A DNA stretch of 23,778 nt from a virus. Below the pieces are notes generated by a model that made no database searches, had not been told where the DNA came from, and was given only the letters and a program-made list of their open reading frames with translations. Position numbers and translations under genes: made by a program. Shown here piece after piece: positions 14,488 to 22,230 of the stretch. Each line of letters begins with the position of its first letter. The stretch's first letter is position 1. The stretch covers positions 1 to 23,778 of IMG/VR virus record IMGVR_UViG_3300027747_003293; one strand, written 5' to 3'.

Positions 14488-15213
14488 TTATGATAATTGT
14501 AATATCTCCTCTATAATTTGTTTAATGTGTGTTGACTGTTCATAAAGGGAATATTCTGTATTCTCTACGACATAATCAAAATTTGACCAGTCATAATTTT
14601 CTTTATCTAGAATAGATTCGCTAATATGATCAGAATGAAATGGGTCTCTAGTTAATCTAATTACTTTACCACCATTTTCTTTAATAGCCTCAACCTCATT
14701 AGGAAACCTACAGTCAGTAACAATAGCAATTGGAATAGCTTCTTTTATAATTTTCTTGAGAGTAGCATCTACCCATACATTAGTATACATCGATCTGAAA
14801 ATATCGGTACCAACAAATTGCATAACCTCTCTAGCGCTGAGGTTTTTATTGTCCCATACTAGATGTGTTTTTTGATTCTTTTCTTCATCTGAGCCATAAC
14901 ATTGATTATAGTCCAAGCCAAGAATATTTATACAGACATCCCTCTTTAAAGCATCTGCAAAATTATATATCTTAATCGATTTATTTAGGGCAGTAAATGC
15001 TTTGGATATTAAAAAATCATTTGAAGAAGTATCATGAGGGTCAAAGATTCCTTCATACGCTTTTTCTCCATACAAATCAGTGATAACAATCTCTCCTGAT
15101 TCGCTTAAAAAGATTTTTTCTGACATATCTAGTTGAGACATAAAAAATGAATAAACTAGATTTCCAACAGTACTTTTTCCAGATTGCTTACGACCAGAAA
15201 CACCAATGATCAT
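14488..15213 (-). CDS. Deoxynucleoside monophosphate kinase
   Basis: 241 residues from ATG 15213, ATGA overlap with the primase stop. P-loop IIGVSGRKQSGKSTVGNLV (Walker A at 7-15). Central segment NFADALKRDVCINILGL, then SAREVMQFVGTDIFRSM, VWVDATLKK, and IAIVTDCRFPNEVEAIKENGGKVIRLTRDP-type sequence, the lid and DxRFxNE region shared with phage dNMP kinases (T4 gp1 class and AAA_33-like relatives). Phosphorylates dNMPs to dNDPs, feeding DNA synthesis together with the RNR encoded upstream. Full length for the family. Its stop reads ATAA where the next gene's start is expected. Confidence 0.85.
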   Translation of the reverse strand: MIIGVSGRKQSGKSTVGNLVYSFFMSQLDMSEKIFLSESGEIVITDLYGEKAYEGIFDPHDTSSNDFLISKAFTALNKSIKIYNFADALKRDVCINILGLDYNQCYGSDEEKNQKTHLVWDNKNLSAREVMQFVGTDIFRSMYTNVWVDATLKKIIKEAIPIAIVTDCRFPNEVEAIKENGGKVIRLTRDPFHSDHISESILDKENYDWSNFDYVVENTEYSLYEQSTHIKQIIEEILQLS

Positions 15214-16304
15214 ATTGTATACCTTTCAATAGTAGGAAGAATATCTTTTTTAATGGATTCTGTATTCATTTCAGCAACATCTGGGTAGTCGATTGTTAAA
15301 TTGATAACATTGTATGTCTTATTACATTTGGCTTTGATTTGTTCTGATGCTTTCTTCCCAGCCTCATCGCTATCCATAATGGCTATTATAGTCATTGCCC
15401 CAGAGATATCCAGCAACATCTTTTGTTTATCTTTCAGTGAAGAACCAAACAAAGCTACTGAATTATGGATCCCTGACTCCTCTAGTCTCCATACATTACC
15501 GGGACTTTCTACTAAAATTACAACGGATGTTTTTTTAATAAAGTCTTTAGCATACCAGTAATTGTATAGGCATTCCTCTGCCCTAAAACCATCACTATGT
15601 TTCCACTTAGGTACTCCATTATTTATGGATCTACCGCTACAACCAATCATAAACTTATGATCGTAGTCATAAATCGGAACAACTGCCCTATTACTCATCT
15701 CTTTGCCTTCAGCCATGCAGTCTCCAACGTCATACTTAATAAGAATTTCTGATGAGAAATTTCTATTTAAAAAATAAGGAGATGGAATATTTAATGCTTT
15801 AGTAATTATTGATCTGGTAATTGTTCTTACTGGTTTAACGTCAGAAACAGATAGTACTTTAACTGTGCTAACAAAAGTATCTTTCTCTTTCTGTTTTTTG
15901 GAAACCTTAATACTATCTAAGTTATGTTCTGTAAACTTAACAATAAAGTCAACTGATTCAGCAAATGTCGCCATTTTGTCTCCCGGCTGTTTCCAGTCGT
16001 ACTTATTGTGAGACAAACATCCTCTTACAAATCCTATTAATGATGACTTGAAGGTAGATTCACATTGCTGTGTTCTGCACTTCCAATTGCCTCTGTAACT
16101 GTCTCCCTGATGATATAAATTGAATGCAGATTCATTATCTCCACCATGTATTGGACATGTTAATGTAACCATTCTATCCATCAGCCGATAGTCAGTAATA
16201 TTTAAAGCATTTAACAAATCTTCTATTCTATCGCAAGCGATATTGGATATTGCATTTAATTGAAACTGATCATATGAATGAGATTTCTTTGTCATTATTT
16301 TCAT
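15210..16304 (-). CDS. dnaG: DnaG-type DNA primase
   Basis: 364 residues from ATG 16304; a second in-frame ATG at 16295 is equally possible. The N-terminal zinc-binding domain has CPIHGGDNESAFNLY and WKCRTQQCES (C-x2-H ... C-x4-C), as in CHC2-type primases. The C-terminal Toprim part has VVILVESPGNVWRLEESG (catalytic Glu), VALFGSSL and IAIMDSDEAGKKA (DxD metal site). It makes RNA primers for the fork and pairs with the DnaB-like helicase immediately upstream, whose stop it overlaps by 35 bases. At 364 residues it lacks the separate helicase-binding C-domain of cellular DnaG, as is usual in phages. Confidence 0.88.
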   Translation of the reverse strand: MKIMTKKSHSYDQFQLNAISNIACDRIEDLLNALNITDYRLMDRMVTLTCPIHGGDNESAFNLYHQGDSYRGNWKCRTQQCESTFKSSLIGFVRGCLSHNKYDWKQPGDKMATFAESVDFIVKFTEHNLDSIKVSKKQKEKDTFVSTVKVLSVSDVKPVRTITRSIITKALNIPSPYFLNRNFSSEILIKYDVGDCMAEGKEMSNRAVVPIYDYDHKFMIGCSGRSINNGVPKWKHSDGFRAEECLYNYWYAKDFIKKTSVVILVESPGNVWRLEESGIHNSVALFGSSLKDKQKMLLDISGAMTIIAIMDSDEAGKKASEQIKAKCNKTYNVINLTIDYPDVAEMNTESIKKDILPTIERYTI

Positions 16305-17730
16305 TAACTATGAATCCATCTTTAGTGCTTTTAGTATTATGAGCCAATTCTAATTTCGTCTTACCTTCAGTGATTTTTGCACACCAACCCTTCATATGAC
16401 AATTAATATAATCGTTGTCATCTAGTCCTCCTCCATGACGACTAATAATAGGTATCAACTTACGATTTCCTCCATCTGGACCATCCTCTGCCACTTCCTC
16501 ATCGGATTTTTTCTTGAAGATAGTGAAGTTACTACATAACCAAATAATTCTATCAGAACCGCTTGCTGTATCTGTTCCCTCTTTAGAAATTCCGTCTCTA
16601 TTTAACTGAACAAATCCCACAATAGGAACTCGATATTTTATAGCAAAGTTATGTAATGCTGTCATCATAAAACCCAGAACCTGATATTCTTTCAGATCCT
16701 GAGACATTCCAGAAGAATCCATTAGCTTAAGGTAATCATAAAAAATAACACAGTCTTTAGCTGTTCCATCATCATTTAGGCCAACTTCTTTTACAAGCCA
16801 TCTTCTCATGACCGCAAGCTGTTCCTCAAATGGTTTTCCAGCGATGCTCTTGTGGTAAAGAGGGCTTTGTTTAAGTTGTTCGGATGCTTCCTGTATCTTT
16901 TTTAATAGGTTGGGGGATTCAGCAAACTTGCCAGTTTCTATCTTTGATAATTCTATTTCTGTTATCATGGCCAAAAGCCTATGAATATGGTCTTCTTTGG
17001 TCATTTCGGTATCCATATTCAATACTGGAATTTTCAGTTTATTAGCAATATGATAACCCATATTATCGACCATTAAGCTTTTACCTATTTTTGGTCTGGC
17101 AGCAATCATATTGATGGTGCCTTTTCTTAAGCCTCCACCGATAGCTTGATCATATACCGGAAAGCCTGTAGAAATACCTACCTGATCAATCTTATTGTCT
17201 TGTAAAAATTGAACATATTCTGTTAATCCTTCTCCCATTACCGTTGGTGCTGATTCGGAGTCGGTGGATAGTGAGGCAGAGAAGTCGAATATCGCATCTT
17301 CTGCCACACCAAGAATAGATGAAACATTTTCTGTTCCAGTTACATCCAATAGCTTATCTTTGATAACGTCTAATTGCTTATGTAGCTGTCTGGTTATTTC
17401 CAGTTTACGTATTTTAGCTGCAAATTTTCTAGTATTTTCTAGATTAACAGGAAAATCAAAAATAGCTTTTAAATGTTGCGCCTCAGATTTTTGGTTTAAA
17501 ACATGAGAAAGATCAAGCTCTTGTGCCGAAGCGTATACTAGAGCTATGTCTATGGTTGGTTTTGGATATTTTTCACAAATATTTTTGAGACAACGATACA
17601 ACATCTGATTACTATCTACAGTAAATGTTGTCTCTGTTACAATATCAGAAATATCTAAGAACGCATCTTCTCCATATTTTAGTATGGAAGAAAGAACCGC
17701 TCTTTCAGATGAAGGATCACAAAGAATCAT
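16270..17730 (-). CDS. dnaB: DnaB-type replicative helicase
   Basis: 486 residues from ATG 17730, four bases after the upstream stop; in-frame codons further upstream lie inside the neighbour and look non-native. The N-terminal helical domain is DPSSERAVLSSILKYGEDAF. The RecA-like motor: GISTGFPVYDQAIGGGLRKG, Walker A ARPKIGKS (211-218), LNMDTEM (H1a Glu), FYDYLKLMD (Walker B), VPIVGFVQLNRDG (sensor Gln), and GSDRIIWLCSN. A hexameric 5'-3' helicase at the fork, normally stimulating primase. Complete for the family. No helicase loader is recognised in the window, though several unassigned genes lie upstream. Confidence 0.92.
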   Translation of the reverse strand: MILCDPSSERAVLSSILKYGEDAFLDISDIVTETTFTVDSNQMLYRCLKNICEKYPKPTIDIALVYASAQELDLSHVLNQKSEAQHLKAIFDFPVNLENTRKFAAKIRKLEITRQLHKQLDVIKDKLLDVTGTENVSSILGVAEDAIFDFSASLSTDSESAPTVMGEGLTEYVQFLQDNKIDQVGISTGFPVYDQAIGGGLRKGTINMIAARPKIGKSLMVDNMGYHIANKLKIPVLNMDTEMTKEDHIHRLLAMITEIELSKIETGKFAESPNLLKKIQEASEQLKQSPLYHKSIAGKPFEEQLAVMRRWLVKEVGLNDDGTAKDCVIFYDYLKLMDSSGMSQDLKEYQVLGFMMTALHNFAIKYRVPIVGFVQLNRDGISKEGTDTASGSDRIIWLCSNFTIFKKKSDEEVAEDGPDGGNRKLIPIISRHGGGLDDNDYINCHMKGWCAKITEGKTKLELAHNTKSTKDGFIVNENNDKEISFI

Positions 17731-17734
17731 ATAA

Positions 17735-18136
17735 TCAGCCTGCCTCTGTTGAACAATTATTACACTTATAACGAGAAGGTGCTTCAAACAATAACGATGG
17801 ACTAATAGTCTCAGTTTTTCCACAAACTCTACAAGTAACATTTATCATCTCAAAATCTCTAGTCCTTGCTACCGGAGGAGATTTACTCAAAGCCTTATCT
17901 ACTGCAATATCTTCTTTATGCATAGAGAATTCGGACATTTGTTCAAATTTATTTTTGATGTCTGATGGCTCTTTGGACCTTTTCCTACTTTTTGTTTTGA
18001 TAACCGAATTAGTCTTAAATTCAGACTCATCATTATTCTTGTCTGTCTTAATGTCTTCTTTAGGAAGAAGAGCCTGTAGTACAGAAATAAGGTTCTGAAT
18101 TTGTTCGGGATTTTTCATTAGTTCATTAAGATCCAT
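17735..18136 (-). CDS. Zinc-ribbon phage protein between recombination and helicase genes
   Basis: 133 residues from ATG 18136, overlapping the upstream gene by 11 bases. N-terminal short amphipathic helix (LNELMKNPEQIQNLISVLQAL), then a charged, probably disordered middle rich in Lys and Ser, and a C-terminal zinc ribbon: VTCRVCGKTETISPSLLF, then YKCNNC. The pattern suggests a flexible adaptor with a nucleic-acid or protein-binding ribbon. Position immediately before dnaB invites a loader or helicase-accessory hypothesis, but no AAA+ motif is present and I assign no function. Confidence 0.6.
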   Translation of the reverse strand: MDLNELMKNPEQIQNLISVLQALLPKEDIKTDKNNDESEFKTNSVIKTKSRKRSKEPSDIKNKFEQMSEFSMHKEDIAVDKALSKSPPVARTRDFEMINVTCRVCGKTETISPSLLFEAPSRYKCNNCSTEAG

Positions 18137-18608
18137 GTTTCACCTTTGTTTTTTGTACTGATAAGATAATATCAGATAGATGTTTGATGTTATTAGCAAG
18201 ATATTGCAACCTATCACTACGCTGTTTGGCATACTTTTTGATTTTATTTAAAGATGAAGCTTTATCATTATGCTTAATGGCTTGTAATGACTTCTCTATA
18301 TATCCATATCCTTTGTAGTTATTTATTTCGTCAGCAATAGTTTCTTTAATGGTCTCATCTGCCCAATTATATCTAGCCAATTCCCTATTGATGGTTCTTT
18401 GTGTGTGAAAAGCAAACTGGCTAAGTCTATAGGATATTTGCGCACAATCTTCTGGAGTTAATTTTTCAATCTGATCTCTAGACATGGTAAAGTAGTTATT
18501 TATTTCATCCGCAGGAAAACTATCGCTAGAATAACCGGACATTCCGATAGAAGACTCATATTGGTCAAGAATCTTATCCCATTCTTCGACTTGTTCTTTA
18601 GTATTCAT
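18126..18608 (-). CDS. All-helical phage protein beside the recombinase, possible mediator
   Basis: 160 residues from ATG 18608, which overlaps the TGA of the nuclease gene as ATGA; chosen over an in-frame codon at 18626. Almost entirely helical: TPEDCAQISYRLSQFAFHTQ, TINRELARYNWADETI, then GYGYIEKSLQAIKHNDKA and KKYAKQRSDRLQYLANNIKHLSDIIL, with many Lys/Arg in the second half. In T4 the recombination mediator UvsY is a small, basic, helical protein working with UvsX. A comparable role is plausible from position (two genes after the recombinase) and composition only. Confidence 0.55.
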   Translation of the reverse strand: MNTKEQVEEWDKILDQYESSIGMSGYSSDSFPADEINNYFTMSRDQIEKLTPEDCAQISYRLSQFAFHTQRTINRELARYNWADETIKETIADEINNYKGYGYIEKSLQAIKHNDKASSLNKIKKYAKQRSDRLQYLANNIKHLSDIILSVQKTKVKHGS

Positions 18609-19006
18609 TTTATTATCTGCTCCCACTCAGAATCGCTTTTATCAAAAGGTAGCTCTATATACTGTATACTATTTAATTCGCACCAAGACACTTTATCTCT
18701 ATCTCTTTTTTTGTGCTTAATAAATCCAAGCATATTAGTATGATAATGAGGAATAAATTTATAGTGCTGCTCACCATGAATCTCAATACATTGCTTGATA
18801 AGTGGAATATAAAAATCTAAAAACAATGTCTCTGATTTTCTCAGAGGAATTGGTACTTCTTCCAAAATTTGAAGTGTAGGATATCTTATAGTCAATAGCT
18901 TTCTTGCCCTGATATGGAGAGATGACTTGTTCTCAATCTTACCATGAGCCATGTTTCCTGTCAAGTGCCAATTGTGCGAATTATTATCTAGATCTCTAAC
19001 TAACAT
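18605..19006 (-). CDS. Vsr-fold / DUF559-like endonuclease
   Basis: 133 residues from ATG 19006, overlapping the recombinase stop. After an N-terminal His-rich segment (NSHNWHLTGNMAHG) comes a compact nuclease core: SLHIRARKLLTIRYPTLQIL, EEVPIPL, LFLDFYIPLIKQCIEIHGEQHY, then HKKRDRDKVSWCELNSIQYIELPF. The ordered residues E, D-x-Y-I-P, and E-x-H-G-x-Q-H-Y are typical of the Vsr/PD-(D/E)XK phage nucleases, where Q takes the usual Lys place. Likely cuts mismatched or branched DNA during recombination; a Holliday-junction resolvase role is a reasonable guess. Its partner genes are the recombinase and the helical protein. Confidence 0.7.
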   Translation of the reverse strand: MLVRDLDNNSHNWHLTGNMAHGKIENKSSLHIRARKLLTIRYPTLQILEEVPIPLRKSETLFLDFYIPLIKQCIEIHGEQHYKFIPHYHTNMLGFIKHKKRDRDKVSWCELNSIQYIELPFDKSDSEWEQIIK

Positions 19007-20019
19007 TTAATTCCCATTGTTGTTTTAACATCAATACATAGCTTATCAAATGACGCTGGATTATCTATAAGAAACTGTCTAATTTTCTCTGTTCCCTGCA
19101 TTTTTTGTTTTTGTTCTCCAAGAAAATCCAGAGTATACCATGCTCCGCCCTTATTAATCAAGCCGATATCGCAAGCCAAAGTGATTATTTCCATATGCTT
19201 ATCAATACCCTGACCATATCTAATATAGCTAGTGATAACGCCTCCCGGAGGACCAAGTGCCGAACATAAGACTTGCCATTCTACTTCTTGTCCTATTTGA
19301 GTACCATCGGAACTTAGAACCCAAGGCTTGAAACTTTTTGCTTTTATTTTGATGTCTGTCTGATAAGCAATAGCCTGCCCAGATTTCTCCTTAAATTCTG
19401 CACCATATCCTGTGGGATTACCCATTAAGTGAGTGATACCTATAACAATATTTTTATTTACAGGAATTACATTTGCTACTTTACGACAAAACTTAGCTAG
19501 TAATTTAGCCCCATCAGCTCTTTGCATTTTATCCATATCGGACGTTATTTCTGCTTCTGTACATAAAGCAGAATAGGAATCTATAATTAGAACACATCCT
19601 GGTTCTTCATTAATTATTCTTTCTGCTATTTGTAGATATTCCTCAGCATGTAATATTTTACCTTGTTGGGATCCTATAACATCAAAGTTATTTAAATCTA
19701 GTCCGGGTATTCCTTCTAGGTCTCTCTTTTTTAATCGGCCCTCAATATTTAGATAATATACTTGTCTAGGCTTCTTGAGGTCTCCCTTATATTCTGGCTT
19801 TTGTGCCGTGGCTGAGAATGTTAGTGCCGATGTGGTTTTTCCGCACTTTGGTTGTCCAGTAAAAACAACGAAACTTCCTTCTGGGATACCTCCGTTTAAA
19901 ATCATATCAATAGCTGGACTGACAGGGATAATAACTGATTTTCTATCCACAATAGAATTTGCGGACAGAATAATTTCATCTCCAAAGTTTTTCTTTACGT
20001 CTTCTTTAAGACTACTCAT
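19000..20019 (-). CDS. recA: RecA/UvsX-type recombinase
   Basis: 339 residues from ATG 20019. Recombinase core: VIPVSPAIDMILNGGIPEG, Walker A GQPKCGKTT (55-63), NIEGRLKKRDLEG (the E-G-R position, catalytic Glu region), Walker B VLIIDSYSAL (143-152), loop L1 TSDMDKMQRADGAKLLAKF, VIGITHLMGNPTGYGAEFKE with loop L2, and SGQAIAYQTDIKI. It forms filaments on ssDNA for strand exchange in recombination-dependent replication. The order (L1, L2, no long C-terminal domain) resembles phage UvsX-like proteins. The sequence encoding GPPGG contains a small palindrome that is only coding. Confidence 0.9.
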   Translation of the reverse strand: MSSLKEDVKKNFGDEIILSANSIVDRKSVIIPVSPAIDMILNGGIPEGSFVVFTGQPKCGKTTSALTFSATAQKPEYKGDLKKPRQVYYLNIEGRLKKRDLEGIPGLDLNNFDVIGSQQGKILHAEEYLQIAERIINEEPGCVLIIDSYSALCTEAEITSDMDKMQRADGAKLLAKFCRKVANVIPVNKNIVIGITHLMGNPTGYGAEFKEKSGQAIAYQTDIKIKAKSFKPWVLSSDGTQIGQEVEWQVLCSALGPPGGVITSYIRYGQGIDKHMEIITLACDIGLINKGGAWYTLDFLGEQKQKMQGTEKIRQFLIDNPASFDKLCIDVKTTMGIKC

Positions 20020-20431
20020 TATCTAATTCCTTTAATTTGGATATAATATTACGTTTGCTTGTTGGTTGTCTAAATGAAGTTTTGCTATTCCTATCAATCT
20101 CAAGAGTAAAGTCCTTGTTCTCAGCCTCTATGAGATCTCTATACTTTTCTATGATAGGGATAAGGAATGGAGCACGCAAAGAATAAATATTTTTACCTTT
20201 ATCGTCCTGTAAAGCCTTAATTATTGGCTTTGCCCCATATTGCTTAACTAATTTATTAGCAGAAGCTATCTGATTTCTATAGAAAGTAGCCCACGTTGAG
20301 TGTGTCCAAAATCTATAGTGTAAATCTAATTTATCTCTTCTTGCTTTATTTTCACACACTATCTCAGTGATAAACTGTGCTGCTGACACGGTTTTACCAT
20401 TTGAGTATTTAGATAGATATTTATGATCCAT
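20012..20431 (-). CDS. Conserved-looking protein directly upstream of the recombinase
   Basis: 139 residues from ATG 20431 with TAATG coupling to the HTH gene and an eight-base overlap with recA. Predicted mostly helical: SAAQFITEIVCENKARRD, FWTHSTWATFYRNQIASANKLVKQYG, PIIKALQDDKGKNIYSLRAPFLIPIIEKY, and a basic tail (TSKRNIISKLKE). No catalytic motif is seen. Small helical, basic proteins beside the recombinase or helicase in phages are often loaders or mediators; I offer that as a hypothesis only. Confidence 0.55.
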   Translation of the reverse strand: MDHKYLSKYSNGKTVSAAQFITEIVCENKARRDKLDLHYRFWTHSTWATFYRNQIASANKLVKQYGAKPIIKALQDDKGKNIYSLRAPFLIPIIEKYRDLIEAENKDFTLEIDRNSKTSFRQPTSKRNIISKLKELDNE

Positions 20432-20745
20432 TACTTTTTGGGTCTATAGATAGACTTACTTAGGTCTCTTCCTTTAATTGCTTGTGATTTTTTAGTGACA
20501 TCATTCATTTCAGATGCTTCTCTAGTCATGATTGATACAGAATTTAGGCCCTTGGAGGCCGTGTGTCTTATCATAAGGTCTGGTGATGTAATCTGCTTCG
20601 GTGGATTTTCAGCAATTATTTTATCCAAAATAGACTGAACACTAGCTTCTGGTAGTCCAGTCTCCTTGGCTATAGATACTGCGGTGTGTTGCTGACTAAA
20701 TAACCAATTAATAGCGTATTCTTTAACCTTTGATATTTTTGCCAT
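20431..20745 (-). CDS. Small winged-helix / HTH protein
   Basis: 104 residues from ATG 20745 (TAATG coupling). Helix-turn-helix: AINWLFSQQHTAVSIAKETGLPEASVQSILDKI (residues about 12-44), with the T-A-V-S-I-A-K-E-T-G-L-P-E-x-S-V-Q recognition pattern. The second half is polar and ends with KGRDLSKSIYRPKK. Could be a DNA-binding regulator or a structural DNA-binding factor of the replication module. No dimerisation or ligand domain is apparent. Confidence 0.6.
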   Translation of the reverse strand: MAKISKVKEYAINWLFSQQHTAVSIAKETGLPEASVQSILDKIIAENPPKQITSPDLMIRHTASKGLNSVSIMTREASEMNDVTKKSQAIKGRDLSKSIYRPKK

Positions 20746-21155
20746 TATCCTAGCTCTCTTTCTGCGTTGTGTAAATAAGACATATTCTTGGTATTCAAAA
20801 AACTAATATACAAATAAAATGCTTTAGCATTAACGTCCTTAAATTTAGAATCACTCTTACATACCTTATCTAGGAATGTATTCGGTTTTTCTTGTCCATA
20901 TATAGATATAGGATTATAAAGCTTACCTGTATTACTCATCTTAATAAGATATCTTATAGACCCATCTTCTCTAATAATTTTTTTAGCCAATGCGCTAGTT
21001 ATATTTTTTTCAAATATCCTAGTATTTTTATTACTATCTATAAAATCTCCAGTACCAACAAGAGAATAATATTCATTTTCTATTGAAGACTTAGTTTTTG
21101 GATTTAGGATAAAATCATTTTCATTTACTTCAATTATTCTTTGCTGCTTTTCCAT
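20745..21155 (-). CDS. Uncharacterised protein, paralogue of the 21814-22230 gene
   Basis: 136 residues from ATG 21155 (GAG eight bases upstream); an in-frame GTG at 21164 is an alternative. Conserved elements shared with the other copy: N-D-F-I-L-N near the start, LYNPISIYG, KVCKSDSKFKDV, and FYLYISFLNTKNMSYLHNAERE at the end. The last 60 residues are the most alike. No known motif. A virion or assembly role is possible, as is a replication accessory role; nothing here decides it. Confidence 0.65.
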   Translation of the reverse strand: MEKQQRIIEVNENDFILNPKTKSSIENEYYSLVGTGDFIDSNKNTRIFEKNITSALAKKIIREDGSIRYLIKMSNTGKLYNPISIYGQEKPNTFLDKVCKSDSKFKDVNAKAFYLYISFLNTKNMSYLHNAERELG

Positions 21156-21465
21156 ATGATTCACTCATACAACTTTCTATATAATCAAAAAATGCCTTCA
21201 TAAACATATGATAGTCCTTATTGGATGGTACTGGAATTCTATAGTTTTGTTTACAAATTTCCTTAGTCTTAACGTGTTCTCCAGCTTCGTCTTCTTCCAT
21301 TACACTGGCCATAACGTCAATAACTATTTCGTGTCTACAAGCTATTAGTTTTTTATCTTCTAGAAATAACTCATCATGTAATGAGGAATGATTCATTCCG
21401 TCATACATTCTTAATACTAGTTTTTCTATTTCATCTGCTTTTTTTTCGTTTTCTTCCTTTTCCAT
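21130..21465 (-). CDS. Uncharacterised acidic/helical phage protein
   Basis: 111 residues from ATG 21465; an upstream in-frame start at 21501 lies inside the neighbour and adds only Lys/Gln-rich residues. Opens with a very charged helix (MEKEENEKKADEIEKLVLRMYDG), then EDKKLIACRHEIVIDVMASV, RIPVPSNKDYHMFMKAFFDY and a short tail. No recognisable domain. It lies between the FmdB-like gene and one of the two paralogues, overlapping both by 26-35 bases. Confidence 0.55.
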   Translation of the reverse strand: MEKEENEKKADEIEKLVLRMYDGMNHSSLHDELFLEDKKLIACRHEIVIDVMASVMEEDEAGEHVKTKEICKQNYRIPVPSNKDYHMFMKAFFDYIESCMSESYGKAAKNN

Positions 21466-21814
21466 TGTCTGTCCATTTTGTTTTTGTTTGTGGTTTTTCA
21501 ATTCTACTCATACCAGCCGGTAACGCTTTTGTTTTATCAAAGCCCTCTTTATACGAATTATGCTTTACATATAAATGATGTTTTTGATCCTCGCTAAATT
21601 TTTCATTATTCCTTTTAGCTAAATGATCTAATGTTTTTACTTCAGAATCTGCTAATCTTATAGAGGTATTAATAGATTTAAGATCATCCTCATAAGACCT
21701 ACTGGATACTTCTCCGCATTTTTCACAAATCTGATTATCTTTATAGTTTTGTATAGTAAAGAATAGCTCAAATTTATAATTGCATTTATTACAGTAAAAA
21801 GTATACGTCGGCAT
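21431..21814 (-). CDS. FmdB-like zinc-ribbon protein
   Basis: 127 residues from ATG 21814. N-terminal FmdB-type ribbon: MPTYTFYCNKCNYKFELFFT, then ICEKCG (C-x2-C ... C-x2-C). Then a helical linker (LDHLAKRNNEKFSEDQKHH), a segment KALPAGMSRIEKP and a very basic tail (GKGRKRKKSR). FmdB-like proteins are common in bacteria and phages; no defined phage role is known to me. The basic tail suggests nucleic-acid contact. Confidence 0.7.
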   Translation of the reverse strand: MPTYTFYCNKCNYKFELFFTIQNYKDNQICEKCGEVSSRSYEDDLKSINTSIRLADSEVKTLDHLAKRNNEKFSEDQKHHLYVKHNSYKEGFDKTKALPAGMSRIEKPQTKTKWTDNGKGRKRKKSR

Positions 21815-22230
21815 TACTTGATTTCCCTCTGAGCATGATTAAGCCACTGTATATTTTCTGTTGCTAAAAAATTAAGATATTTAATGAAAATGGCTTCTGA
21901 AACCTCAGTAAATCTGAGATTTGATTTACATGTTTGATTAACGAATGATTTTTTAATATTTGGTTCTATAGTATGGAGTTTAATAGGATTATGTATTTTT
22001 TTATTAGGATCAGTCATAATATAGTAGCTATATCTATTATTGTGACTATCATTAAAATGTTTAGATTTTTTATCCTTCATACATTTAGCGTATATATGCT
22101 CACTATTCTCTTCATTTGATCTGGGATAGCCAGAGTCATCAATAAAGTCTTGAAGTCCTATCTTGGTATAAAACTTAGAACCTAAATCATTATTATGATT
22201 AATGACAAAAGAATCTTTATCTATTCTCAT
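21814..22230 (-). CDS. Uncharacterised protein, paralogue of the 20745-21155 gene
   Basis: 138 residues from ATG 22230, which overlaps the HNH gene stop as ATGA. Shared with the other copy: DSFVINH near the start, IHNPIKLH, QTCKSNLRFTEV and IKYLNFLATENIQWLNHAQRE at the end. The first half is more divergent and hydrophilic (KSKHFNDSHNNRYSYY). No known motif, so function is unassigned. Confidence 0.65.
   Translation of the reverse strand: MRIDKDSFVINHNNDLGSKFYTKIGLQDFIDDSGYPRSNEENSEHIYAKCMKDKKSKHFNDSHNNRYSYYIMTDPNKKIHNPIKLHTIEPNIKKSFVNQTCKSNLRFTEVSEAIFIKYLNFLATENIQWLNHAQREIK

Noticed and set aside
19235-19260. CCTCCCGGAGG palindrome as a regulatory site
   Set aside because: It is explained by the codons for G-P-P-G-G in the recombinase and has no terminator tail.
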